Counted from the stretch's first letter, positions 1 to 8,507 are shown. The stretch: 64,000 nt of DNA from an uncultured Roseovarius sp. (GCA_947497295.1 CANMFU010000012.1:1-64000), one strand, 5' to 3'. Numbers and translations are program-made. The notes: generated by a model from the letters alone, not told the origin.

Positions 1-55
1 AGACTACAAAATCAATCGCGTCGATGAGCTGCTGCCCTGGAAAACCACACCTTAG
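1..55 (+). CDS. IS66-family transposase (TnpC), C-terminal fragment
   Basis: Reading from base 2 gives DYKINRVDELLPWKTTP and a TAG stop at 53–55. The ending in which a helix leads into 'hELLPW' is the usual C-terminus of IS66 TnpC transposases. Only this tail is in the window, so nothing can be said about whether the full gene is intact. The stop lies 22 bases inside the IS right end, as expected for this family. Confidence 0.65.
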   Translation, partial: DYKINRVDELLPWKTTP

Positions 56-77
56 GGCGATCAGACCGGACGCTTAC
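1..77 (+). mobile_element. Right end of an IS66-family insertion sequence (left part outside window)
   Basis: The last 17 codons of a transposase (1–55) are followed by a terminal inverted repeat that ends in CGCTTAC at 71–77. IS66-family elements characteristically begin with GTAAGCG, the reverse complement of this. The reading frame of a VirD4-like gene starts directly after position 77, so I place the element boundary there. The 8-base target duplication expected for this family would start with the bases at 78–85, but the other copy lies outside the window. Confidence 0.7.
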
Positions 78-306
78 ATCCCATCGACCAGCCGGACTCT
101 TCAAGCGACATGGCGTCGAATTCGGCATCATTCGAGGGCGGCCAATCTTTCACTCGAACCGTGCGGGTGTGAAAATCACCGGCGGTGCTGGAAGTGGCAA
201 AACCTCTCAGATTGCCTTGCCGATGATCATGGGCTCGGATGCAAGCTTTGTTCTTCTCGACACAAAGAACGCCGAGATCAGCCCAAGAAGTCTGTGGAAA
301 ACCTGA
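78..306 (+). pseudogene. VirD4/TraG-type conjugative coupling protein, N-terminally truncated fragment
   Basis: The frame from 79 to the TGA at 304–306 encodes FKRHGVEFGIIRGRPIFHS followed by GVKITGGAGSGKTSQIALP and SDASFVLLDTKN. GGAGSGKT is a Walker A motif, and the following 'hhhLDTK' resembles the Walker-B-side strand of VirD4/TraG coupling proteins (usually LDPKGE). These ATPases bring relaxosome DNA to a type IV secretion channel. The gene is broken twice. Its 5' part is replaced by the IS66 end at 77, and the frame stops soon after the second motif, with further plausible sequence in other frames up to about 370. It is a relic, not a functional gene. Confidence 0.6.
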
Positions 307-436
307 GCAAACGCTTGATGTGTCAGGCTACAGGGATTCTAATGAACCCTAACCCGCACATTAAAGTCTGAGCTATACGTTCAACAAGGATAGCCAGAGC
401 ACTCGAAGCTCGGCATTGGAAACATAAGGATTTGGC

Positions 437-2023
437 ATGGAAACACACGAAAGAAATAGGAACGGCCCTGGCACCAAGGCAATCATCTATTGCCGTGTGT
501 CAGACCCGAAGCAAACCACGCGCGGAGACGGCCTGAATTCTCAGGAAACCCGTTGCCGTGAGTTTGCCAAGTACAAAGGTTATGATGTCGTATCCGTCTT
601 TAAGGACGATATGTCAGGCAAGTTCCATACACGCCCTGGGATGCAAGAGGCCCTTTCGTTCTTACGCAAGCACCGGAAATCTCCGCATGTTCTGATCATC
701 GATGACATCACACGCCTCGCGCGCGGGCTAGAGGCGCATATCAAGCTGCGCTCAGACATCAGCGCAGCGGGCGGCCTGCTTGAAAGTCCTTCAATTGAGT
801 TCGGCGAAGACTCGGACTCGATCCTCGTCGAAAATCTTCTGGCATCAGTGTCTCAGCATCAGCGCCAAAAAAATGGTGAGCAAACCAAGAATCGAATGCG
901 CGCGCGCATTCAAAACGGGTATTGGCCCTTTCAAGCACCAATCGGATATCGCTATGAACGTTCGACCGGCGGCCATGGCAAAGTGTTGGTTCGTGATGAG
1001 CCCAATGCCACGATCTTGCAAGAAGCGCTTGAAGGCTATGCTTCTGGCCGTTTCCAGACGCAAGTTGAAGTTAAGCGATTTCTGGAGCGCCAGCCGACCT
1101 TTCCGAAGGATTTGAACGGACGAGAAATTCGTAACCAGCGCGTCTATGAAGTTCTAACGCGGTGCCTGTATTCAGGCTATATCGAGCATTCAGATTGGGG
1201 CGTTTCGCTGCGCAAAGGACAGCATGAGGGCCTGATCGACTTCTCGACTTTTCAGAAAATTCAAGATCGTCTTACGTCATCCGCCAAGGCTCCAGCTCGC
1301 AAAGATATCAGCTCAGACTTCCCTCTGAGGGGTTTTATCCAGTGCGACGATTGCGGAGAAGCGCTGACGGCTTGCTGGTCAACCAGCAAGACAGGCAAGA
1401 AGCATCCTTACTACCTTTGTAAGACAAAGGGCTGCGAGAGCTACCGTAAGTCGATCAAGCGTGATCAGCTCGAAGGGGACTTCGAAAACCTTCTTCAAGC
1501 GCTGGAGCCGTCCAAAGGGCTCTTCAAGGTTGCCAAGGCAATGTTCCGCGACATCTGGGACGCGCGCCTTGCACAGGCGGCGGATGCCTCCAAGGCGATC
1601 AAGAAAGATATCCACAAGACTGAGAAACAAATCGAAGCCCTGCTGGACCGCATCGTCGAATCCGGAACAAGCAGCGTGATTGCCGCTTATGAGAAGCGCA
1701 TCGCGGAGCTGGAGGCTGAAAAGATTTTCCTTAAGGAACGCATGGCCAATAACGGCAAACCATTGCGCACTCTGGAGGAGTCGTTCGAACTCGCCCTACG
1801 ATTCCTGTCAAGTCCTTGGAATATCTGGAATAACGGTCAAGTCGCATGGCAGAAAACAGTGCTGCGACTGGCATTTGCGGAGCCTATCCGCTACTGCCGA
1901 AATCAGGGTGTTCGAACCCCGAATATTTCCTTCCCTTTCAAGGTGTTGGGGGAAGTTTCAACTGCGAAAAGTGAAATGGCGCGCCTCGCCCAGTTCGAAC
2001 GCAACCGTATCGATCTCGTCTAG
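437..2023 (+). CDS. Large serine recombinase (resolvase/integrase family)
   Basis: This 528-residue protein has the full architecture of large serine recombinases. The N-terminal resolvase domain (about 14–155) carries YCRVSDPKQ with the candidate nucleophile Ser22, plus the DDITRLARG segment. A 'recombinase' domain (about 175–290) and a zinc-ribbon-like segment follow (CDDCGEALTAC … LCKTKGC, about 320–355). A coiled-coil C-terminal region rich in E/K/A lies at about 395–450. Such enzymes integrate or excise mobile DNA by strand exchange between att sites. The start has an AAGGA ribosome site seven bases upstream. Lower GC than the core genes and the flanking VirD4 and IS relics point to a horizontally acquired element. 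It is probably the integrase of the island, but the att sites were not identified. Confidence 0.9.
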   Translation: METHERNRNGPGTKAIIYCRVSDPKQTTRGDGLNSQETRCREFAKYKGYDVVSVFKDDMSGKFHTRPGMQEALSFLRKHRKSPHVLIIDDITRLARGLEAHIKLRSDISAAGGLLESPSIEFGEDSDSILVENLLASVSQHQRQKNGEQTKNRMRARIQNGYWPFQAPIGYRYERSTGGHGKVLVRDEPNATILQEALEGYASGRFQTQVEVKRFLERQPTFPKDLNGREIRNQRVYEVLTRCLYSGYIEHSDWGVSLRKGQHEGLIDFSTFQKIQDRLTSSAKAPARKDISSDFPLRGFIQCDDCGEALTACWSTSKTGKKHPYYLCKTKGCESYRKSIKRDQLEGDFENLLQALEPSKGLFKVAKAMFRDIWDARLAQAADASKAIKKDIHKTEKQIEALLDRIVESGTSSVIAAYEKRIAELEAEKIFLKERMANNGKPLRTLEESFELALRFLSSPWNIWNNGQVAWQKTVLRLAFAEPIRYCRNQGVRTPNISFPFKVLGEVSTAKSEMARLAQFERNRIDLV

Positions 2024-2231
2024 AACCTCCGCGTTGGGGGGCGAGCGACCGCAGTAAATACGGGATCATCAAGTCACGGAGTTGCGGGTCGATTCGGAGA
2101 TGCGACAGGCGGACCTTCAGGACTTTCGCAAGAGCCGCAAAGGTCCGCGCAGCCTGCGCCATAGCTGCAAGCGGTGCGGCAATGGCAAAGCTTGCGGTGC
2201 AAGTCATCATGGCACGTCGGGTGACGGTCAT
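1938..2231 (-). CDS. Short ORF with secretion signal, probably 3'-truncated host gene
   Basis: This begins 14 bases downstream of the metal ATPase stop and on the same strand. Its first 27 residues (MTVTRRAMMTCTASFAIAAP, then LAAMAQA) look like a signal peptide with an Arg-Arg pair and an AxA cleavage site, possibly Tat-type. Beyond about residue 60 the frame runs antisense into the 3' end of the recombinase gene and becomes arginine-rich, which suggests it is no longer a real protein. I read this as the 5' remnant of an exported protein gene once in an operon with the ATPase and cut by the recombinase-bearing element. I do not recognise the family. Confidence 0.3.
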   Translation of the reverse strand: MTVTRRAMMTCTASFAIAAPLAAMAQAARTFAALAKVLKVRLSHLRIDPQLRDLMIPYLLRSLAPQRGGSRRDRYGCVRTGRGAPFHFSQLKLPPTP

Positions 2232-2244
2232 TCCGTATCTTCCT

Positions 2245-4533
2245 TCAAGTCGTTACGGATGCGTTGTCGCGAACTGCGTCCGATGCATTGTCAGGTGACG
2301 TGCTGGCGGCCTCTGGCGACCGGGATGGCCTGAAAAACAGCAAACGCAGGGCATTGGCCGTGACCAGCACGGTGGCACCGGTATCGGCGAGGATCGCGAT
2401 CCAGAGGCCGGTGATCCCCAGCAGGGTGGTCACGACGAAGACCGCCTTCAGCCCCAGCGCGATGGCGATGTTCTGGTGGATATTCGCCATGGCCGCGCGG
2501 GCAAGGCGGATTGTGCCTGCAACATCCGTCACCCGGTTGCGCAGGATCGCTGCGTCTGCCGTCTCCAGCGCCACGTCGGTGCCCGAGCCCATGGCGACAC
2601 CGACATGGGCTGTGGCCAGCGCGGGCGCGTCGTTGATGCCGTCGCCGATCATCATCACCCGGGCATCGGACGTCAGATCCCGGATGGCGGTGACCTTGTC
2701 TTCGGGCATGAGTTCGGACCGCTGCGCGATGCCAAGCCCGCCCGCGATGGCTTGGGCGGTGCGCGCATTGTCCCCGGTCAGCATGAGCGGCGAAATTCCC
2801 AGCGCGCGAAGCTGCGCGACCGCGTCGGCTGCATCGGCACGGGGTTCGTCCCGCAGCGCGATAAGCCCCTGCGGCACGTTCTCGCGAAGCAAGATCACGA
2901 CCGTCTTGCCCTCGGCCTGAAGCGCTGCCACGCGGGTCCCGAGATCATCGCTCAGCGCGCCGCGCTCCTGTGCCAGACGCGGCGAGCCAACGCAGACCGT
3001 CTCGCCATCGATCAGAGCCTCTGCCCCTTTGCCGGGCAGCGCGCGTCCCCCGGTCACAACAGCCGCGCCAATGCCCTGCCGGTCGGCCTCGGCGCAGATC
3101 GCCTGCCCCAGAGGATGGCTGGCGCCGCTCTCGACGCCTGCCGCAAGAGCCAGCAGGTCCGCCTCGCTTCCCGTCAGCGCCGCCACATCCGTCACGCGCG
3201 GCTTGCCATGGGTAAGCGTGCCGGTCTTGTCAAAGGCGACATGTGTGGTTCGTGCCGCCGCCTCGATCACCGCGCCGCCCTTCATTAACAGGCCGTTGCG
3301 GGCGCCGCTGGACAGGGCCGAGGTGATGGAGGCCGGCACCGAAATGACCAGCGCACAGGGGCAGCCGATCAGCAGCAAGGCCAGCGCCCGGTAGATCCAT
3401 TCGCCCCACTCCAAGCCAAAGGCCAATGGCGGGACGACCGCCACCAGCAGCGCCGCCCCGACGACGGCGGGCATGTAAACCCGGCTGAACCGGTCGATGA
3501 ACCGCTCGGTCGGCGCGCGGGATGACTCCGCCTCTTCGACAAGACGCACAATGCGGGCGATTGTGTTGTCCTCTGCCGCCTTGGTGACGCGCACGCGCAG
3601 CACCGCCTCGGCATTGATCGAGCCCGCGAAGACCTGCGCGCCCGGCTCCTTGAGGCTGGGGACGCTCTCGCCCGTCACGGGGCTCTCATCAACGCCTGAA
3701 ATCCCATCGATCACCTCGCCGTCGCAGGGTACGCGGTCGCCGGGGCGCACCTGCACCATCTGGCCGACGCGGAGTTTTTCCGCGGGCACGTCCCGCGTCT
3801 TGCCATCCACCTCAAGCCGCGCGGTCTTTGGCACCAGTTTCGACAGCGCCCGAATGCTGTCACGCGCCTTGCCGGCCGAGACGCCTTCCAAGAGTTCGCC
3901 CACGGCAAAGAGGAAGACGACCAGCGCCGCCTCTTCCGGCTCGCCGATCACCAGCGCGCCGCCTGCGGCGATGGTCATCAGCATCTCGATCGTAAAGGGC
4001 ATGCCCGCCCGCGTCATGGCAAAGGCCCGCTGCGCCACGGGGACAAGCCCGATCAGCGTGGCAAGGACGAACGCCCAATGCGCGACATCGGCCGGAAAGA
4101 CGAGGCGCGACGCCCAGGCCACCGCCAGCAGTGCCCCGGTGCCAATCACCAGCCGCCCCTTGGCAGTTTCAAACCATGACGGTGTCGGCGCCTCCGCGAG
4201 CCTTGCGTCGTCCTCTGGGCCGCTGTCCGTGTCCGGAGCCTCATAAGCGGAGGGAAACGCCCCGTCCGGCAGAATGAAGCCGCCCTCGGGTTTCTCCGGT
4301 CGTGCGCCCTTGGGCGCGATCCCGAAGCCGACACCGCGCACGGCCTTCTCGACCCTCTCTGCGGTCGTCTGGCTTTCATCCAGCGTCAGACGAAGCCGTT
4401 CGGCCATCAAGGCGACGTCGACATCCGCGACACCGGGCAGGCGCTGAACCGCCCCGCGCACTTTTGCCGCGCAGGCCCCGCAATCCATGCCCGTCACACG
4501 CCATTCGCGCTGTGCTGCGCTGCCGTCCACCAT
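2245..4533 (-). CDS. cadA: Zn2+/Cd2+/Pb2+-translocating P-type ATPase
   Basis: This inner-membrane pump of the P1B type uses ATP to export divalent soft-metal ions. The 762 residues start with one heavy-metal-associated domain (GMDCGACAAKV, Cys18 and Cys21). An acidic linker and the transmembrane region with the CPC ion site (about residue 389) follow. The phosphorylation motif DKTGT lies at about 433, GDGIND at about 629, and the TGES actuator motif is present. The last membrane helix contains DTGATVLVTANALRLL, whose Asp is typical of Zn/Cd/Pb pumps (ZntA/CadA) and not of copper pumps. A divergent MerR-type regulator and a 19-base-spacer promoter with a palindrome precede it. The start ATG follows a GGAG site. 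It sits in an island next to mobile-element relics. Confidence 0.9.
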   Translation of the reverse strand: MVDGSAAQREWRVTGMDCGACAAKVRGAVQRLPGVADVDVALMAERLRLTLDESQTTAERVEKAVRGVGFGIAPKGARPEKPEGGFILPDGAFPSAYEAPDTDSGPEDDARLAEAPTPSWFETAKGRLVIGTGALLAVAWASRLVFPADVAHWAFVLATLIGLVPVAQRAFAMTRAGMPFTIEMLMTIAAGGALVIGEPEEAALVVFLFAVGELLEGVSAGKARDSIRALSKLVPKTARLEVDGKTRDVPAEKLRVGQMVQVRPGDRVPCDGEVIDGISGVDESPVTGESVPSLKEPGAQVFAGSINAEAVLRVRVTKAAEDNTIARIVRLVEEAESSRAPTERFIDRFSRVYMPAVVGAALLVAVVPPLAFGLEWGEWIYRALALLLIGCPCALVISVPASITSALSSGARNGLLMKGGAVIEAAARTTHVAFDKTGTLTHGKPRVTDVAALTGSEADLLALAAGVESGASHPLGQAICAEADRQGIGAAVVTGGRALPGKGAEALIDGETVCVGSPRLAQERGALSDDLGTRVAALQAEGKTVVILLRENVPQGLIALRDEPRADAADAVAQLRALGISPLMLTGDNARTAQAIAGGLGIAQRSELMPEDKVTAIRDLTSDARVMMIGDGINDAPALATAHVGVAMGSGTDVALETADAAILRNRVTDVAGTIRLARAAMANIHQNIAIALGLKAVFVVTTLLGITGLWIAILADTGATVLVTANALRLLFFRPSRSPEAASTSPDNASDAVRDNASVTT

Positions 4534-4567
4534 GATGGTTCTCCGTCCTGATTCCCGATCAGCGTTC

Positions 4568-4598
4568 GATATAGGACCTACAGCAGCTATAGGTTCAA
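4568..4598 (-). promoter_or_regulatory. MerR-type promoter/operator of the metal ATPase gene
   Basis: On the minus strand TTGAAC (−35; plus coordinates 4593–4598) and TATATC (−10; 4568–4573) are separated by 19 bases. That over-long spacer is the hallmark of MerR-family-regulated promoters. The spacer is filled by the dyad ACCTATAGCTGCTGTAGGT (plus 4576–4594). The element lies 35–65 bases upstream of the ATPase start. Metal-bound regulator is expected to untwist the spacer and activate transcription. Confidence 0.8.
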
Positions 4599-4693
4599 GA
4601 GCTTTCAGTATATTTCCCTGGCGCCAAGGGATACATCAGCGCCGCGCGGATTATGGGCGTCGTAATCAACCCTTGCCCTATAGGCGCCACAAC

Positions 4694-4710
4694 TCTACAG
4701 CAGCTGTAGG
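4694..4710 (+). promoter_or_regulatory. Second copy of the metal-regulator dyad, upstream of the regulator gene
   Basis: CTACAGCAGCTGTAG (4695–4709) repeats the core CTACAGCAGCTRTAG of the operator at 4576–4594. It lies 17 bases before the regulator start codon. The likely role is autoregulation of the regulator gene. A −35-like TTGCCC at 4673–4678 is possible but weak. Confidence 0.55.
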
Positions 4711-4726
4711 AAAACGAGGATTTGCG

Positions 4727-5191
4727 ATGCTTTCCATAGGCACATTGGCGAAGCGGACCGGCACCAAGGTGCAAACGATCCGCTACTATGAACAGATCGG
4801 CCTGATGCCCGAACCCGGCCGGAGTGAGGGCGGACAGCGCCGATACGACGATGCCGGGCTCGACCGCTTGGCCTTCATCCGGCATTCCCGGCAGCTTGGC
4901 TTCTCGCTGGACGCGATCCGAGAGCTTCTGACTCTTTCCGACAGTCCGGAACGTTCATGCGCGCAGGTCGATGCGGTGGCGCAGAGGCAACTGAAAGAGG
5001 TTGAGGCCCGCATCGCGCGGCTTGAGGCACTGCGTAGCGAGTTGCACCGGATGATCAGCGAATGCAGCGCCGACCGGGTGGCCGACTGCCGCATACTGGA
5101 GGTCCTGCGCGACCACGAGGAATGCCTGTCCGATCACGAAAAGCCGCATTCATTAAATACTGGTCCGGGCATGCTGGAAAAAGTTATGTAG
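4727..5191 (+). CDS. MerR-family heavy-metal-responsive transcriptional regulator (CadR/ZntR/PbrR type)
   Basis: This 154-residue protein has an N-terminal winged helix-turn-helix (about 2–70, with the family phrase QTIRYYEQIGLMPEPGR), a dimerisation coiled coil (about 80–115) and a C-terminal metal loop. The cysteines Cys78, Cys113, Cys121 and Cys133 match the ligand pattern of Zn/Cd/Pb-sensing members; Cys78 sits where ZntR and CadR have their conserved coiled-coil cysteine. It is divergent from the metal ATPase gene and is expected to control it through the 19-base-spacer promoter at 4568–4598. I chose the ATG at 4727 because it begins the canonical HTH; an upstream in-frame extension has no family similarity. 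Confidence 0.88.
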   Translation: MLSIGTLAKRTGTKVQTIRYYEQIGLMPEPGRSEGGQRRYDDAGLDRLAFIRHSRQLGFSLDAIRELLTLSDSPERSCAQVDAVAQRQLKEVEARIARLEALRSELHRMISECSADRVADCRILEVLRDHEECLSDHEKPHSLNTGPGMLEKVM

Positions 5192-5210
5192 TCCGACCTG
5201 AACAACGGCA

Positions 5211-5396
5211 TCAGGCGGCCTGTAGGGCGTTCTGCCCTGCTCTGATAGGTGCTATTGGCACGCGGATGAGCTGACAAAGGCTGATGATCAGCCGAATCAA
5301 TAGGCGCAAAAGAACTCTCAGGTGCCTGAGGATCATACGGATGGTGTGACCACAGCCGCAGAGCACGGCGAAGATAGCATCACCAGCGGTTATCAT
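5211..5396 (-). pseudogene. IS5-family transposase, C-terminal remnant
   Basis: The minus strand encodes AGDAIFAVLCGCGHTIRMILRHLRVLLRLL before a stop at 5211. This resembles the final helices of IS5-group DDE transposases, which typically read 'GDAxxAVLxGxGHNhRxIL'. Upstream in the same frame there is a stop about 15 codons before the ATG-like codon, and no catalytic DDE region is recognisable, so only the last 60 or so codons survive. It lies just downstream of the metal regulator and marks another old insertion in the island. Confidence 0.55.
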
Positions 5397-5923
5397 GAAA
5401 TCGTGGTGCGACAGGATGAGATCGATTCACTGGCAGGTGCCGGGCCGTTGCTGGATTCCCACTTGATACCGGCAGCGGCTTTCGGGCGGTCAATCGGCCT
5501 TCGGGACAGAGATGGAGTCCTGGCTCTCTTATCCGCCGGACACACACCAATTGCCCCGATGACGCACCCCGTGAAACGGTGTCGAGCGGTATTATATGAC
5601 CGCGGCTGGTAGGGAGGTCTTTTCACCAAGGCTTCGGGACGCTAGCGAAACCGCCCGGCGTCAGTCTTGGCACGCCTAAAGGCCAAAGGCATGCGTCCTT
5701 TTTCACCGAAAGGCAAAGACTTCGGGCATCTTTATCTGGGTGACGTGGCGGAGCGCGCATTGCAAGGTCGGGACTGACAGCGGCGGTCCGTTAACGGAAG
5801 ATCACCATGGATCGGAAAATCCAGTCAGGTTGAACCTTAATGCAAGACCTAAAGGGGCGTAGTGCGCCAAATTGCATCCTTCCGGAAAAGAAATGATGTG
5901 ACTGACAACATCCCTGCTGACAA
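5397..5923. other. Degenerate intergenic stretch, no gene recognised
   Basis: About 530 bases between the IS5 remnant and the tRNA-Arg gene. Short open frames exist on both strands (for example 5322–5612 plus and 5393–5629 minus), but none has a recognisable motif, a convincing ribosome site or normal codon use. It looks like decayed insertion or island DNA next to a tRNA gene. No integrase or direct tRNA repeat was found by eye. Confidence 0.5.
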
Positions 5924-6000
5924 TGGTGACTCCGGTAGGGCTCGAACCTACAACCTCGGACTTAGAAGGTCCTTGCTCTATCCAGTTGAGCTACGGAGCC
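5924..6000 (-). tRNA. tRNA-Arg (anticodon TCT)
   Basis: The minus strand folds as a full cloverleaf. The acceptor stem is GGCTCCG/CGGAGTC with one G·U pair, the D arm is GCTC/GAGC, the anticodon loop is CTTCTAA (anticodon TCT), and the T arm is GTAGG/CCTAC around TTCGAGC. Discriminator A and an encoded CCA end the gene at 5924. It decodes AGA and AGG. It borders the accessory region at 1–5.9 kb, a usual position for island insertion. Confidence 0.95.
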
Positions 6001-6120
6001 ACATTGCGATCTGTAAATCAGTCCGCGAAATTCCACTACCTCGTAAAAACTCTTGAATCAAAGCCAAACGTCAAGTTTTCTCAAATCAAAGACACATTTT
6101 TCATAGCCATCGTGCCTCGT

Positions 6121-6894
6121 CTACGACGGCGCGAACGGATCCTGAGCATAGACAACCCCGGCCAGATACAGGCCCTGCGGCGGGCAGACCGGGCCACATT
6201 CTGCGCGGTCGCGCGCTTCCAATGCGGCTCGGACGTCGCCAGGTAACCACGCGCCACGCCCGACACGCTCCAGCGTGCCGACGATGCTGCGCACCTGATT
6301 GTGCAAGAACGAGCGCGCTCGCAGATCAAATCGCAACTCAGGCCCGCCCGGTCCGTCCACCTGCGAGATATCCAACGCATCCAATGTCTTAACAGGGCCT
6401 GCAGACTGGCAGATGGACGACCGGAACGTAGTGAAATCGTGGTGTCCTACCAGATGCGCGGCCCCGGCCTGCATGGCCCCCAAGTCCAGCAGATGGGGCA
6501 CTTGCCACACCAGCCCGGCATCATGCGTCGCAGGCGCGCGGCGCATCAAAAGACGAAACGTGTACTGCCGCTCCAACGCCGAAAACCGCGCGTGCCAGTC
6601 ATTCGCGACCCTGGCGCAATCGACAATCGCAACTGGCAGCGGCTTCAAATGATAATTCAGCGCCTCCATCAGGCGAAAGGGCGTCCACTCCTTGGCCAGA
6701 TCGCACTGGGCCACCTGCCCCAGCGCGTGCACGCCAGCATCGGTGCGCCCAGCGGCCGCAATCGTATGCTCCCCCGGCTCCAGCCGGGCCAGCGCCGCCT
6801 CGATGGCGCCTTGCACCGATGGCTGGTCGCGCTGGCGCTGCCAGCCCGCAAACGGCCTGCCGTGATACTCAACCTTCAGTGCAAATCTGGACAT
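6121..6894 (-). CDS. truA: tRNA pseudouridine(38-40) synthase TruA
   Basis: The 257 residues match TruA in length. The N-terminus contains [13 protein letters not shown] and the catalytic motif [11 protein letters not shown], with nucleophilic Asp52. The second half contains the family's conserved [12 protein letters not shown] and RSFLHNQVR segments. The cytosolic enzyme isomerises uridines 38–40 in the anticodon arm of many tRNAs. It lies downstream of nothing co-directional except the tRNA gene at 5924–6000 and is divergent from ycjX. Confidence 0.95.
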   Translation of the reverse strand: MSRFALKVEYHGRPFAGWQRQRDQPSVQGAIEAALARLEPGEHTIAAAGRTDAGVHALGQVAQCDLAKEWTPFRLMEALNYHLKPLPVAIVDCARVANDWHARFSALERQYTFRLLMRRAPATHDAGLVWQVPHLLDLGAMQAGAAHLVGHHDFTTFRSSICQSAGPVKTLDALDISQVDGPGGPELRFDLRARSFLHNQVRSIVGTLERVGRGAWLPGDVRAALEARDRAECGPVCPPQGLYLAGVVYAQDPFAPS

Positions 6895-6940
6895 GTCCCG
6901 CGCTTAGCCCGAATCCGCGCCTTGTTAAAGCGCGCACATC

Positions 6941-6966
6941 TTTTCTTCTTGCTTCAAATATCCTCG
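6941..6966 (+). repeat. Dispersed intergenic repeat, copy 1
   Basis: TTTTCTTCTTGCTTCAAATATCC matches the consensus TTTCWTCTTNNCHNAAATAYYC shared with five other intergenic sites in the window (13179, 24974, 41311, 52238, 56480). This copy lies between divergent truA and ycjX. Confidence 0.55.
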
Positions 6967-7079
6967 CCGAAGGCCCCGCTCTGACAACGTATGCAACGCC
7001 GGATCTGGCGCGTGCCACTGGAAACACCCCGCCCCCACCGTTATCTAGTGGGCCGAGGCATTCACGAAAGGGCTGCACA

Positions 7080-8507
7080 TTGGTGATCTCGACACTGGCC
7101 GACGGGCTGGCCCGCGGGGCCGAGCGGGTCTCCGGCACCCTGTCCGAGGCTTTTTTCGAACCTGTCATCCGCATCGGCGTCACCGGCCTTGCGCGGGCAG
7201 GCAAGACGGTGTTCATCACGTCGCTGATTGCAAACCTGCTGGAGCGGGGGCGCATGCCTGGACTGGTGGCTGCCAGCGAGGGGCGCATCGCCGCCGCGTT
7301 TATGCAACCGCAGCCGGACGATACCGTGCCCCGGTTCGACTTCGAATCCCATCTTGCGGCGCTGACCGCGCCGACGCCGCACTGGCCAGAAAGCACACGC
7401 ACCATTTCCGAACTGCGCCTGTCCTTGCGCGTGCGCCCCGCCGGGCTGCTGGCTGGCCTGACTGGTCTGCGCACCGTGCATATCGACATTGTCGATTATC
7501 CCGGCGAATGGCTGCTGGACCTCGCGCTGATGGACAAAACCTATGATGAATGGTCCGCCGCCGCCCTCGCCACCATGCAGCGCCGCGACATCGCCGCACC
7601 CTTTCTTGCACAGGCGGGCGCCATTGATGCAGGTGCCGCGTGGGAGGAGCCGCAGATCAAGGCGCTGGCAGATCCGTTCACTGCCTATCTGACCGCCGCC
7701 CGCAAACTTGGCCTGTCCGGCGTGGCACCGGGGCGATTCCTGCTGCCAGGTGACATGGCCGGATCGCCGGCGCTCACTTTCGCGCCCATCGCCAAACCGG
7801 ACCGCCCCGGCCGCCGCAGCCTCTGGCGCGAAATGGAGCGGCGCTTTGACGCTTACAAATCACAGGTCGTCGCGCCTTTTTTTCGCGATCACTTCTCGCG
7901 GATCGACCGCCAGATCGTTTTGGTAGACGCGCTCGAGTCGATCCACGCAGGTCCGCCCGCCGTGGCAGACCTGCAGGACACGATGACCGAAATCCTCTCG
8001 GCCTTTCGTCCCGGTCGCAACGCGTTCCTCACCCGTCTGCTGATGGGGCGCCGGGTGGAAAAGATCCTGTTTGCCGCGACCAAGGCGGACCATCTGCACC
8101 ATACGCAGCACGCCCGTCTGACCGCCTTCATGGAGGCGCTCACAGCCGAGGCCCGCACCCGCGCCGATTTCCAAGGGGCACAAACCGCGTCCATCGCGAT
8201 GGCGTCCCTGCGCGCCACGGTCGAAGAAACGCGCGAACATGACGGCGCGCCGCTGGATTGCGTGCGCGGCACGCTGCTAAGCCCCGATGGCAGCCGGGGC
8301 AAGGAGGCAGCGTTTCATCCTGGCGATCTGCCGGACAGCCCAGCCTCCCTGATCGCGGCCGCAAGGCAGGGCCATGATGCGTGGCTGGATCAGGATTATC
8401 GCATCATGAAATTCGCGCCCGCCACCCTTAGCCTCAAACCGGGCATGGGCCCGCCCCATATCCGGCTTGACCGCGCGGCGCAGTTCCTGATCGGCGATCG
8501 TCTGTGA
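7080..8507 (+). CDS. ycjX: YcjX-family P-loop NTPase (DUF463)
   Basis: The protein has the Walker A motif GLARAGKTVF near residue 40 and a DxxG-like segment, IDIVDYPGEW, near 140. Together these mark the YcjX/DUF463 GTPase-like family, about 475 residues long here. Its cellular role is poorly defined; in enterobacteria it is induced with heat-shock and envelope-stress genes. I chose the TTG at 7080 because an AAAGGG site lies seven bases upstream and the resulting N-terminus MVISTLADG suits the family; GTG at 7083 is possible. The stop overlaps the next gene by four bases (GTGA), so ycjX, a GNAT gene and ycjF form one operon. Confidence 0.85.
   Translation: MVISTLADGLARGAERVSGTLSEAFFEPVIRIGVTGLARAGKTVFITSLIANLLERGRMPGLVAASEGRIAAAFMQPQPDDTVPRFDFESHLAALTAPTPHWPESTRTISELRLSLRVRPAGLLAGLTGLRTVHIDIVDYPGEWLLDLALMDKTYDEWSAAALATMQRRDIAAPFLAQAGAIDAGAAWEEPQIKALADPFTAYLTAARKLGLSGVAPGRFLLPGDMAGSPALTFAPIAKPDRPGRRSLWREMERRFDAYKSQVVAPFFRDHFSRIDRQIVLVDALESIHAGPPAVADLQDTMTEILSAFRPGRNAFLTRLLMGRRVEKILFAATKADHLHHTQHARLTAFMEALTAEARTRADFQGAQTASIAMASLRATVEETREHDGAPLDCVRGTLLSPDGSRGKEAAFHPGDLPDSPASLIAAARQGHDAWLDQDYRIMKFAPATLSLKPGMGPPHIRLDRAAQFLIGDRL

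Noticed and set aside
24..371. Open frame of 115 codons at the left edge
   Set aside because: It is Arg/Ser/Cys-rich and runs across the IS66 junction in a different frame from the two real fragments.
5322..5629. Two overlapping opposite-strand open frames of 80–96 codons next to the IS5 remnant
   Set aside because: No recognisable motif and no ribosome site; they are likely decayed DNA.
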